DNA of 64,000 nucleotides from Acanthosepion esculentum (Eukaryota; Mollusca; Cephalopoda; Sepiida; Sepiidae). The notes beneath the pieces were generated by a model. It ran no database searches. It was given only the letters and a program-made list of their open reading frames with translations, and was not told the DNA's origin. The DNA lies in contig OZ038478.1 of NCBI GenBank assembly GCA_964036315.1, positions 148,275,683 to 148,339,682 of the forward strand, written 5' to 3'. The translations under genes were made by a program, and so were the position numbers. Every line of letters begins with the position of its first letter. Position 1 is the stretch's first letter. Shown here in pieces: positions 12,500-23,499 of the stretch.

Positions 12500-13442
12500 G
12501 AGTGCTGTTCGATAAAAGTGACTCACCTGATTTTTTTTACTAAATGTTCTCTTCTGCGATGAAACGAATGTTGAGCTAAATTCAAAGGATAAGCGATCTA
12601 AAATCCGAAGAAGAAGCTTTGAAAGCTCTTTGAATTCATCAGTAAGTACATGTCAAGCATTCGTTCCGTATAATGTTCTGGGGATGCTTTTCTTTTCATG
12701 GAACTGATTTCTTAAAACCTATTGAAAAGACCCTCAGTAGCGAGCAGTACAAGAGAATTTCAGAGTCTTGTCTGTTCCCTTCTGCTGAAAGGGTGCAAAT
12801 CGACCCTACCAAGCTCATTTTTATGCAGGATAATGCTCCCTGTCACAAATCAAAATTGATGAAGGAATACTTTGATGAGAAGCAGGTGAGTGTTATGACA
12901 TGGCCGCCCCAATCTCCTGACCTCAACTCCATAGAAAACTTATGGAGCATTATAAAGTACAGGCTCTCGAGAAAGCAGTTGAGAAAGAGAATTTGATTGT
13001 GAATTTAATATCCGAATGAAATTCAATGCTTGGAAATGAGATTTGCCAGAACCTAATCAAGTCAATACCAAAAAGGCTTGAAAAGGTTATTCAAAATAAA
13101 GGAAGGCCCATAAATTATTAAATATTTCGAACTATATTACCTATTATAAATAAATTATACCTCTATTATTCTTTATTTAAAGCTGTTCGATTATGTTTCT
13201 ATTGATTACTAGTTGCAGAAAATAAGTAAGTCACTATTTTTACACAGTTTTTCCCTAAATCTCATTTATATCCCAGATTATAATTATCAATAGAATACCT
13301 TAGTGTGAGTAAACTTTTTTACTAGGCGGTTGGGAAGGGGTCTTTATATTAGTAAGATTAAAAATTAGTTTGACCCCAAAAACAATAGGCGAAAACTTTT
13401 TAAATAAAAAAATCAGGTGAGTCACTTTTATCGAACGCACTG
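12500..13442 (+). mobile_element. Tc1-like element, internally deleted (family A, copy 1)
   Basis: Terminal inverted repeats are visible. The left end has GCTGTTCGATAAAAGTGACT and CACCTGATTTTTTT, and the right end has the reverse complement, finishing in GCACTG at 13442. TA dinucleotides flank both ends (12498-12499, 13443-13444), the target duplication expected for Tc1/mariner. The element is 943 bp, well short of the usual 1.3-1.7 kb, because the left TIR runs almost directly into the catalytic domain. The N-terminal DNA-binding half of the transposase is absent. Compare 44078-44989, which has the same deletion. Confidence 0.9.
12542..12996 (+). pseudogene. Tc1 transposase, catalytic domain remnant (DD34E)
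   Basis: The first catalytic Asp lies in LFCDETNVEL (Asp codon 12558-12560). After a frameshift near 12665 the open frame 12673-12996 gives MFWGCFSF, then MQDNAPCHKSKL with the second Asp, then WPPQSPDLNSIENLW with the Glu. The Asp-to-Glu spacing is 34 residues, the DD34E signature of Tc1. The paired helix-turn-helix domains that bind the TIR are missing. The frameshift and deletion make it non-functional alone. A 3' non-coding stretch of about 440 bp follows to the right TIR. Confidence 0.9.
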
Positions 13443-13566
13443 TATATATATATATATAAATATATGATATATATATGTATATATGTATATGTATATATGT
13501 ATATATATATACATATACATATATATATATATGTATATATATATGTATATATATATATGTATATCA
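13443..13566. repeat. (TA)n/(TATG)n microsatellite
   Basis: A TA-rich tract abutting the right end of the Tc1 element. The insertion site was probably inside it. Confidence 0.95.
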
Positions 13567-13750
13567 TATGAATAACTATTTGTTAGAAGAATTTATAATA
13601 ACTCGATTGCTGGTCTAAAATTTCGATGCAACATACAGTTTGTTCTAGATATTCCAGATACATATACTAGTTCGCTTATAAATATTTATAATTTTTAAAT
13701 TCAGACATATAAGGATTTCAAGTTAAGAAATATACAACATAAAAAGTATA

Positions 13751-13858
13751 ACAAATTATTTAATTCTGGAAATTATTTTATTCTGGAAATTATTTATTTC
13801 ATGTAAATTATTTAATTCTGGAAATTATTTAATTCTGGAAATTAATTAATTCTGGAAA
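13751..13858 (+). repeat. 17-bp minisatellite
   Basis: About six units of AAATTATTTAATTCTGG with small variants, for example AAATTAATTAATTCTGG in the last unit. Confidence 0.85.
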
Positions 13859-16160
13859 AATGCTGCAAATTTTGGAAATTCTAAACAGAGGTCAACTAAT
13901 TATGCAGTGGTGTCGAGAAGTCAGACAACTTCGAAACAAGTAAATATATGCCGTTAATGATGTCTAAAATGTGATTTTATAATATCTAAAATGTATTAAG
14001 TCCGAGGTTTAGGTATAAATTTCAATATCATTCATTGAGGAACAATAACCGAAGGAAATACGCATAATATTAATAACATTAGTTAAATATAGGGAATTCA
14101 TTGGGTTAACTATTCGACTGAAGAAAGATATACATTTAATATGGCCGATTTATTTCCTTCCAACAAGTGCCTCAAAGGCAACTTATATTTGCAGGTAATT
14201 TTTTGGATCCTTATGGAAAAATCAAAAAGGAGAAACAGAATAATATTTACTGGAAACATCGTATGCAATAAAATTATAAATCTCTTCGTATTTGATAATG
14301 TTTTTTTTAATGTTGTAGGTGATAATCAAAAAGCTTTATGCTAAAATGTACATTCATGTAAAATACTCCTTCTTCCAAATACTGCAAATATTAATATCGT
14401 CTACTTTGGCAAAATAATTTAAAATTCCAACATTGCCTGAATACATCCCAGCCTCGCCATGTATTGATGCAAATGCACGAATGTGTTCAATCCTTAAAAG
14501 AGATATATATGATACAAACATTTTTCTGTATCGGTAAATATGTCCACTGTAAGATTTGTATTCGGTCACCTGAAGTTATATTTAAAAAACTGTTGTAAAA
14601 AAAAATTATGCAATCAGTTTGAGTCTAGTTAATGGAATTCTTACACATTAATCAGTTTATACTATTATACATGGTTGCCGAGAAAAGGGTTATTGCGTTT
14701 ACTTTTTTACGAAAGATTAAAGAAGCTGGTGAAACGGAAATTGCTCGTAATTCGACTATAAATGCCTGATGAGTTGCAGTGAATTAAGAGAGCAATACAC
14801 TGTAATAGTTGTTAATATCTGATCAGCATCGACTGGGTCATCACGGACAAGTGATATAATGTTTTAAGATCCGAAACCCCTAATGGTCCTCGGTTAAATA
14901 CCATGACTGATGATGATTGTCGGTGCATAACAGATGTATTTAACGAATTGTATGAACATAGATGAATTTCTATATTTACGTTCATCCCTAAATAGTTTTA
15001 TGCTTTTAATGAGAGAATTTTACAATGAGAAAAAAAAAGCTCAGTCTTTAAACGTCTACAGAGGAGATATTCAAACGCGGTGTCAATGGCGAGCTAGAGT
15101 AGCCTATGAATATGCGAGAAGATTCTTCGACAGCAAGTCTAGAATAGATATGTGAATTCTAAATTATTTCATTTATGAAAGCAAAGAAACGAATAAATTG
15201 CATACGTAGATTTGTCAGGGAGATCTATAAATTAAAAAGAGAAGCAGTCATACTCGCTTCAGTATATCATCTATTTAATTGTGAGTCCATGAGCGAATCA
15301 AATGAGTTAGCCTGAAAGATATATTTAATACTATTTGAAAGGAATCCAATTAGTCTGTTATCAGCTTATTTTCCATCATACATAATGCATGATATTTTAA
15401 TTCTTGTCACCTTTGTAATACGCCTTTCTTCTCCTTCCGCATTTTCTACCAGAAGAAAGTGTTCTTTTATTTTCCCCCTTTATATCAGCATTTCTAAAAG
15501 CTTCAGCCACTCAGTGTCTAGATCCTAATTCTGTTAGACATATATTTATGTTTCTACAATGTTTTTAAATAATTGCAATATTTCCATAAATGTTACATTC
15601 GTCTTATTTAAACATTGCTTCTATAAATGTTATATAATCATTGTCCATGTCTGCTTGTATCAGTCTCCGATATTATCTGTTTACTTTAGTTATATTTAGT
15701 CCAGTTTTTTTCGAGATTTCTACAAATTGAATTAATTATCCAAAATTATCTTTGATCTATGTGTGAGAAATCTGAACATCAAGAAATCCAAATAAAAATA
15801 TATCAGCTGTCTTCAATACGAAAAACCTGAAAGGTTTGAAAAATAGTTTTATTCTTCAGGAATTATAGATATTTTAATATTCTGTACTTTGAAGGCACTC
15901 AGAATAACCGTCAAATCATTTTTTTAAATGTCTGTCCTTTGCAAAAATACAAGCTGATGACAAATTTAATCTTGAAATCAGTGAATACTGAAAATGATTC
16001 CTAATTGCTTCTTACGCAATTTCGATTATAGAAAATGTTGTCCAAAGGAACGATATATTTCGGATAGTTGAGGAAAAAGTATCTGTAGCCATTTGTAAGA
16101 TATATATGCTTATTTCATCTGGAATAACATCCTTATACTTGTTGCTTGTATTAATCAGTT
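13859..16160. other. unassigned DNA
   Basis: AT-rich DNA. The ORFs at 14141-14344 (+), 14354-14569 (-) and 14934-15155 (+) are short and have no recognisable motif. No RNA gene or repeat family was identified. Confidence 0.5.
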
Positions 16161-17764
16161 TAATTTAGGTACCTACATGAGATCGCTGGGAAATGAGCAT
16201 AGCAGGATAATAACGGCCTTAAACTTGATGAAAATAATTTTTTATCCTCTAAATGTTTATGTTATTATCAAGAGGAAAAATCAAAGTACATTTTTATTAT
16301 TTTTTAATAATTTCTAGCACGTCCAAAAATTTCGTTAAAAATTTTGTATTTATTTGATCAGCAAAATTGACAGAAACTCGATCGTCAGACTTTTTTTTAA
16401 CTTTTGTTTACAAAAGTGAAAGTTTCTGTTTAAAATTCGTTCAAAAAATCAATTATGATTTTTTTTTTAAATAATTTAAGAAAATTAGAAATTATAAAGT
16501 TTATTTTAAGTATTTTGAAACAAACATTACTTACTTTCTGCGCTGAAAAAATATACTTTCATATGATAGAAAGTCAATCTAAACAAAGGTGTTGATTGAC
16601 AAGTGACATGTGCGTGATTTCATCTTACGGGAGGAAAAGTTATACTACGGAAGGTCACAAGTGATAGCTTTATGTGAACAACTTATTTACATCGTTATTT
16701 TTAAGTAGGCATAGCATGATATAAACGGACTTAAACTTGACGAAAGCAGAATTTTATCGTCAAAATGTTTATGTTGCTACCAACGAAAACCACATGACGG
16801 ACTATTGTTTTCATGATGCTTCCGGTCTTCTGTATATTTGAATTTAAGCTATCTTGGGGCACAACCCACCCCCACCCCCCAAAAAAAAACAAAAAACACG
16901 ATATATTAGATTTTAGCTATTGGAAACTTTCTGATTGTAACCAGCTTTATTTTCTAATCTGTAAATGATATTTATCTACTTAATAACACCATTGACTAAG
17001 GTGTACAAGAGTTTCATTAATTTTAGAATATTTAACAAATTTAATGTAAAAAAAATAAAATAATTTAAGAAATAACAAATAATTGTTGCAAAAATTTATT
17101 TTTAATCGAAAACGTTTTTTGCTTTCAGAAAATATCATCCATATTCCTACAAACAAGTAAAAGCAACTTAAAGTTTTTGAAATTACATAATATCTTTGTT
17201 TTATTGAGTTTTGTATGTTACAATTCAGAGTTGATTTTAAGGTAGAAGGGGTCAACTAAGAAAATGATTTGCTTTCCTCAAAGCCTTGTGCTTTTAACTA
17301 ATTAATCACTAAAACTCTAAAAATTAGAATTTCATGTGTTTTCATAAAATTAATGGTGGGGGGTATTAAATATAAAAAAAATTACCTTGACTTAAAAAAA
17401 AAAAACATATTTATAATAAATTCCATCATTTGTGAATAGTTTCTGAAAGTTTCATTAAAATCCGACAATTTTTTTTTTTGCAAGACTTCCAAAATTAATG
17501 ACTGCCATTAAAAAAAATACATAAAAATCCGCCATGTTTAGTAGGACATTCGCTGATGATGAGAAGCGAGGTTTTTCAATCAAAAGTTAGAATGCTCTTA
17601 TAAAGACAGACACATTTTGAAAAATAATTAAAAATTCCTTTGTTCTTTCCTCTTAATAAAAACATAAATATTTTGACAATAAAATTTTGTTTTCGTCAAG
17701 TTTAAGGCCGTTATTATCCTGCTATGCTCATTTTTCAGCGATATCATGTACGTACGTAGTTTAA
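16161..17764. mobile_element. 1.6-kb element with long terminal inverted repeats, no transposase seen
   Basis: The left end (about 16161-16325) and right end (about 17605-17764) are inverted repeats. GAGCATAGCAGGATAATAAC followed by GGCCTTAAACTTGA at 16194 onward recurs as its reverse complement at about 17690-17735. Similarity continues inward through AAGAGGAAA and CAAAG blocks and outward to a GTAC-containing edge. A third diverged copy of the TIR core lies inside, in the same orientation as the left end (about 16706-16775). No ORF in the interior looks like a transposase; the longest (16980-17255, -) has no motif. It is probably a non-autonomous DNA transposon or foldback element. Target duplications could not be fixed. 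Confidence 0.7.
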
Positions 17765-17984
17765 TTGAAGGGTATTATAGGAAAACTAATAAGTCTGTGG
17801 CCTTGAACAATGCGCAGACGGAAATAAATATTTATATTTTCTATTTTGTTTTCACATATACTTGCTAATTGTAATATAGTTGTTTGTTCCAGATTTTAGA
17901 ATTTTCTCGTGCTTTGAATTCGTGAATGATAATAATTTTATGAACACGTACGCGCATTTTGACGCACACTCTCTTGCTGTGTAC

Positions 17985-18460
17985 ATTATAAACTCTTATT
18001 ACCATTCACTAAATTTTGTTTTGGTGGAAGGTATCCTTGTTTAATTTGATGAATTCTGCCATAATCCTTGCCTTCACACCATCTTTGGCGTTATAACATG
18101 TTTTTGTGGTCTCTCGCACAATTACGCCCCACACATAATTAAGGCAGTTTTAGTCTGGTGAGGCAGGTGGCCATATGTAAGGGGTGGTTGCAGAAATTCT
18201 CTGACATCCATGTCTGGGTTCTTCTGCTTGTGTGGTATGGTGCAGAGTAATTTTGCCAGAATTAGGATCTTCCAGAAGCCACCATCTTGATCTAGTGTAA
18301 CTCTACCTCCTAAAGGTACTTAACGTAGGCCTCATTATTGATGCCCTGTTGGAAGTTGAATTGAGGCATAAGTTGCCATTACTAGTGATCACTCCAAACA
18401 CCATGATGTTGAGTGAATATATCACCCAACTCTTTCCAAATTTCTTACGGAATTTCTAAC
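17985..18460 (-). pseudogene. mariner (DD37D-type) transposase remnant
   Basis: The minus strand gives, across several frame changes, IMVFGVITSNGNL, MPQFNFQQGI, EAYVKYL, HQIKMVASGR, SAPYHTSRRTQTW, then RNCARDHKNM. These blocks match, in order, the catalytic half of the maT/DD37D mariner transposase, and they parallel the better-preserved copy at 25331-26343. The second catalytic Asp region reads QNYSAPYHT, so the Asp of the usual QDSAPxH block is lost. N-terminal half and TIRs were not found. Small ORFs in this interval on the + strand are shadows. Confidence 0.75.
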
Positions 18461-18599
18461 ATAAAACGTTTAATTAACCTAAGGTGACCAATTGTACCTA
18501 TCTGCCTGAAACAGTGATATCTCGTTTCTTATTCTTTAGGAATGTTCAGTTATTATTAGTCATTTTCTTAATTTGGTCTGTATTAATTGGATCAGTGAA

Positions 18600-18925
18600 T
18601 AGACTCATAAATTATTTTATCAATAATTATTTACATTATTCAGACTATTGTTCTCATCTTTGTCGCCATATTTATTACAACGTTTCGGCCGTTGTACGCT
18701 CCGGCCTTCTTAAGGTAGTTGGAATGTCGAACTGAACCCTTTATTTTGCTCACTGGCGTAGACTGTTCTAGTTCTATGTTTAATGGATGTCAGTTATCAG
18801 TTATCTCCTGTTAATTTCCCTCTGAAAGTTCTCCACTACCTTAGCCGGGTTTTGAACTCACACTTTTTGCGTCCTGTCACTGGTTCTAACTAAGACCTTT
18901 ATCCACTGTGCCATGTTTCCTTGAC
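18600..18925 (-). mobile_element. tRNA-derived SINE (copy 1)
   Basis: On the minus strand the head has an A box, TGGCACAGTGGATAAAGG (complement of 18896-18913), and a B box, GTGAGTTCAAAACCC (complement of 18847-18861). Their spacing of about 50 bp is right for a tRNA-like polymerase III promoter. A body follows, then a tail with a CTTAAGAAGGCCG ... CGGCCGAAACGTTG stem-loop and AATAAATATGGCGACAAAG. tRNA-derived SINEs are well documented in octopus. The same head, body and tail order occurs at 53826-54165, which supports a real family. Confidence 0.8.
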
Positions 18926-19080
18926 GATGACTTTCAGTGGAGATCTTTCAGAAATAAAGGGTTCAGTTCGACATTCCAACCACCTGAAGAAGGCCGGAGT
19001 GTACAACGGCCGAAACGTTGTAATAAATATGGCGACAAAGATGAGGATAATAGTCCGAAAAATGTAAATAATGAACATAA
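18926..19080 (+). mobile_element. headless, internally deleted copy of the same SINE, inverted
   Basis: The + strand carries AGTGGAGATCTTTCAGA, then directly GGGTTCAGTTCGACATTCC and the stem-loop CTGAAGAAGGCCG ... CGGCCGAAACGTTG. The order matches copy 1, but the tRNA head is missing and about 100 bp of the body is skipped. Together with copy 1 it makes roughly 120-bp inverted arms (about 18625-18745 and 18955-19075). Confidence 0.75.
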
Positions 19081-21148
19081 TACCTCATCTCAGAAATATA
19101 GACAGAAACGTTTTAATTCTGTTGGCTTTTTTCACATGGAGCAATCTTGAAGCTAGAATGTACAGCCATATGCATAATGCTTTTATTTCGTTTGCAACGT
19201 AATTTATAAGGCGTATATAAATTATTCTCGCAGATTTCATTTTGGTTTTACATTTACGTAATAAATTTAAACTTTAGCCAATTAATCGATTCGATAAAAT
19301 ACTAGTTACTATTCCATTGTTCGTGCGAATGTGCTTTTCACATCCTATCATCTTTGAGGAAACATTATATTTGAATCCATACATCTGCGTCACTGGCTGA
19401 GATCACTCTACACTGGCTGAACGTCCATCGTGTGATACCATTGATTTGCTCAACTACGCCTTGTATCTTGCATATATTTTCAATCCATTGTTTTTGTGTT
19501 ATTATGACTATTTTCCCAATTTTTCCCTCAACTGTCCTTTGGAATCATTCAAAACATTACACAGTATATTTGTTAAGATAGCGTTAAACATACAAAAAAT
19601 CTTAAGGCTATAAATCTGCGATTGTTCTCGAATTAATATTGCTGCAAATAGTAAGGTATCCTCTATTCTTGTTTGGAATACACCCTGAATTACTTCTGTT
19701 TACATATAGGTCGTTTTCTCTTAGCCCGCATAGTGGATTACTCGTAAATCATTTCCAGATTGAGCAGACTTTCTTAAAATTTAAAATATTTATTTACGCA
19801 CTATATAAAAATAATTACATGGGGACTTTGTTTTTATCACAACGTTTCGATTGTTTTGACATTTAGCATTCATCAGGGCTAAGTCGATTTGGGTTGTGAT
19901 AACACCAACAAAGACGAAATCAATGGCCATTATGTAAATTGCTTAAGAGATCTTAACTCCACATCACAGAAATTCAGACAGAAATTACAGAAAGATGTAT
20001 TATTTTAATCTAGGAAACATTGGTTTATTAATATTTGGATTTAAACAAAAATATTTTATTTTAAAAAGGTTTGTAAAACCAAGACTATATCTCTAACCAG
20101 TGTCATATTCACTTAATTTAAATCAATACACTATAATTTGTTTTAGTTGTATAGTGTCTCAAAACAAATATTTGATTGGTTTAGATTTCATTTCATATAA
20201 ACAGATTCCAACCGGATTCAACTAATCAAGCAAATTTAAAAACGATTAAAGCCTCATTATATTTGTAAAAACTGCATGAAAATCAATACAAATGAATTGT
20301 TTCATGATACACGATAGTCGAGCACGCCTGTCTTTCAATTAATCTGTGAGTTAAATGAAATCGATAATTAAAAAAAAGAAATAATTGCTTTTTTTCCCTA
20401 TCTTCTTTGCTGTTTGAACTCGAGTAAATTTTTCAAATCACCAAACATTTCACATTCGCGCAAAGGGCAGTACGATCGTTAAATTCCGGCCATCGATTAG
20501 TTTTCCCGCAATCATAGACCCCTCCCCAATTAAGTGATGATTACTGAGTACAATGTGCAGTGTAGAATTGAAATATTGAATTTTCACTTCTATTATTTCT
20601 CACTTCATTTCTATTTAGGCTTTCTTGCGAAAATACGTGAAGACAAGCTATTAATCAAACACAGTTCTTTCTAGCGTCGGCTACACTGATAACTTGCGAC
20701 GAAAACGAACTTTGTCCGAAATTGAAAATTACACACAAATATAACCGAAACGCATTATGACATTTTAAAAGATTTGGATTCCTTGATATTTCCGTCAAAG
20801 AAAAAAACTGGAAATTATGAAAACAAATTAAAAATATTTCGTTTCATTGTTCTGTTTTATCATCTTATTACATTCACATATATTAAACATAAATTTCGTA
20901 GAGACATTCAAATACAATGTATGAAAAGAATTTGCAGGAAAATATTTTAAAGTACATCGAGGGAGTAACATAAACGAATGTTATGCTTCCCGTGAAATAT
21001 ATTTATTAGATGGAATATTTCACCTGTTGAATTTTGATTCCATCCCCCAACGCCATTTTCAGTGAGACGCTGTACATTTGGATCCAAATTCTGGAGAAAC
21101 CATCCCAAGTACTATTTTGTTCAGTTTTGATTTAAGTTCTTTTAAACC
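19081..21148. other. unassigned DNA with one SINE/Penelope-type tail motif
   Basis: No gene recognised. On the minus strand near 19842-19880 there is CTGATGA, a short spacer, then CGAAACGTTG, the same type of tail motif as in the SINE at 18.6 kb. The rest is AT-rich with no other recognisable element. Confidence 0.45.
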
Positions 21149-21372
21149 TACCGGTGGTAGAGAAAAAAGACGTAATGCCCTACTACCGGTTGAATGGTGG
21201 TAGAGGAAAAGACGTAATGTCGGGATACTGGTTGAACGGTGGTAGAGAAAAAGACGAAATGACCGGCTACCGTTTGAACGGTGGTAGAAAAAGACGTAAT
21301 GACTGGTTACCGGTTGAACGGTGGTAGAGAAAAAAGACGTAATGCCAGACTACCGGTTGAACGGTGGGTAAA
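21149..21372 (+). repeat. 42-bp minisatellite, five units
   Basis: Units begin TACCGGTTGAACGGTGGTAG and continue with AGAAAAAGACGTAATG. Starts at 21184, 21226, 21268, 21308 and 21351 give periods of 40-43 bp, with a partial first unit at 21149. Confidence 0.95.
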
Positions 21373-21487
21373 CAATTGTAACTATTTTTATATCTACCGT
21401 GAAACATTACATACAAATGATTTGCAAATTTTGTTTCAGTAGGTTAGGCAGAAGGGTTCAAAATGTCCAGGAACGCACAAATTATAT

Positions 21488-21527
21488 GCACACATACTAA
21501 TATATATATTACACACACACACACACG

Positions 21528-21610
<83 letters not shown>

Positions 21611-22583
21611 AAACACATATTATATATCAATATATATGCACATATATATGGTATATACACACATATATATACACATATATATGGTATATACAAACATATA
21701 TTATATATATATACACACATATTTCATATCTATATATAGACTTATATATCTGCATATATCCAAACTCATATATATATATATACACAAATATATTATATAT
21801 CTATATATATATGCACAATATATATGGATATATATATGTATATATAAATTATATATCTATATATAAACACAGATATATATATAAGCAATAACATATATAT
21901 GAATACACACATACATATATACACACATATTACATATATACACATGTATGATATACATATACACTTATATATATACACATACATGTTATATATATACACA
22001 TGTACATTTATATATTCTATATAAACTCATATATATATTATATACATACACACATATATATCTACTTACAACACGCACATATATACATATATATACCCAT
22101 ATATAATTAAACATATATATATACGCTCATATATATGTACACTTATATACTCATACATGTATATAAACACACACTGATATATATAAGCACATGCATATAT
22201 CTTCACACATATAAACACATATATGTGCACACATATATTCGCACACATATATATACCCACATATCTATACATGTACATATATACGCGCACATATATATTC
22301 ACGCATATATATACACAAAAATATATATACACATATATATATACACGCGCATATATACATATATATATAAATGCACACACATATATACATATATATATAA
22401 ATGCACACACATATACATACACTTATATATATATATATATAAATAAACACACATATATGCACGCACACATATATACAGAAACACACACTTATATGTATAC
22501 ACACATGTATATATATATACACTCATATATATTTATAAACATATATACACATATATTTACACACACACACATATATATATATA
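21488..22583. repeat. 1.1-kb TA/CA alternating purine-pyrimidine region
   Basis: TATA, CACA, ACATATAT and GTATAC blocks run for about 1.1 kb with few interruptions. All ORFs on both strands here translate to Tyr/Ile/His/Thr-rich low-complexity sequence and are not genes. Confidence 0.97.
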
Positions 22584-22791
22584 TGAAAAAATATAAACTT
22601 ACGATGTGCTATATTTATGGGATAAAGTGGTCAATATCAAAGATAGAGCGTGTGTAAATATAAAAGTGAACATAAAACTTAACACTTAGAGGCGACAGTC
22701 TGTTTCGTGCTAGATGCAATCGTCAGGCTACCTGACGATTGCATCTAGCATGAAACAGACTCTTCCCTCTAAATTTTGACTTATATGTTCA

Positions 22792-22796
<5 letters not shown>
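22584..22796. mobile_element. hammerhead-type short repeat, head-to-head inverted dimer (site 1)
   Basis: The left arm (22584-22727, minus orientation) and right arm (22731-22796, plus orientation) meet at a 3-bp centre. Each arm reads outward as CTGACGATTGCATCTAGCA, then GAAACAGACT, then a CCTCTAA block, then a TTCACTTATAT-type block. The left arm continues through a tract containing ACACGCTCTATCT and TTATCCCATAAATATAGCAC before entering TA repeats. Related copies are at 36797, 45641 and 60676. No ORF is present. It is a non-coding dispersed repeat, possibly a SINE or retrozyme-like element. Confidence 0.8.
22684..22732 (-). ncRNA. hammerhead-like core in the left arm of site 1
   Basis: The minus strand gives CTGACGA (complement of 22720-22726), TTGC-ATCTA-GCA as stem-loop II, C, GAAA (complement of 22703-22706), ACA-GAC-TGT as stem III, then C completing a GTC triplet (complement of 22694-22696). 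The predicted cleavage lies between 22694 and 22693. The right arm has the same core, but its triplet is changed to CTT and is presumably inactive. The first pair of stem II is U-C rather than G-C, which would weaken activity. Confidence 0.4.
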
Positions 22797-22854
<58 letters not shown>

Positions 22855-22872
22855 ATATATATATATATATAT
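22797..22872. repeat. (TA)n microsatellite
   Basis: A TA run of about 75 bp with one GTG interruption, directly following the right arm of the repeat. Confidence 0.97.
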
Positions 22873-23499
22873 ACGGACACGCAAACACATATGTACGTCT
22901 GCGAGTTAATTGAATTTGCATTGATTCTGTCGAGCTTATCCTGAGACATTACACACACATTGTGTTTGTGTGTGTGTAAGTGAAAGATAGAGTACGTTAA
23001 ACGAGGTAAAACATACAGACACCAATCATTTATCTTCATGTATTTGAAAATAACTGGCTAAATTCTTTGATCGGTGAATTATTTTGTTTGTTAGTAATGA
23101 CTTTATTTCGGAATATTCACAGTTTATTCAATTTTCACAGGAGACTTGGAAAATGTTAAGTAATAAGACAGAAACTGAAAATAGTCCAAAATATAATGAC
23201 ACAATGATCAGTAACCCGGAAAATTTTGGTCGTCTGTAAACATAAATTTACGGTATGTATATATATGTTTCTTTAATTAATTTCAACATAAGATAGGGAG
23301 TAAAGTCACTAAAATTCAAGGGTGTTCTGAGTGTAGAAGAATTACGAGCAGTAACATTAATAATTAGCGGGAAAAGAAAAGAGACAGTAGAATACGACTG
23401 ACATTGCATTTAAATTTTTGAGATTAAAGTTGGATAATGGGGGTAAATCCCAGAAAATACTTTTTCAAGTTATAAAGATGAGAGTCCATGCTACTGATG
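22873..23499. other. unassigned DNA
   Basis: No gene or element recognised. It includes a short (TG)n near 22960-22980. Confidence 0.5.

Noticed and set aside
18847..18925. A true tRNA gene at the SINE head
   Set aside because: A and B boxes are present, but no complete cloverleaf with acceptor stem; the continuation into a SINE body shows that it is tRNA-derived.
18985..19025. SINE tail CTGAAGA...GAAAC as a full hammerhead ribozyme
   Set aside because: Stem II (GGCCG/CGGCC) is good, but there is an extra A before it and no stem I pairing was found on either side, so it is listed only as a related motif.
21436..22657. Several Tyr/Ile-rich ORFs on both strands
   Set aside because: Simple-sequence artefacts of the TA/CA region; the same applies to ORFs at 26.8-27.1, 32.3-32.9, 34.6-34.8, 45.8-46.1, 49.0-49.2 and 55.1-55.4 kb.
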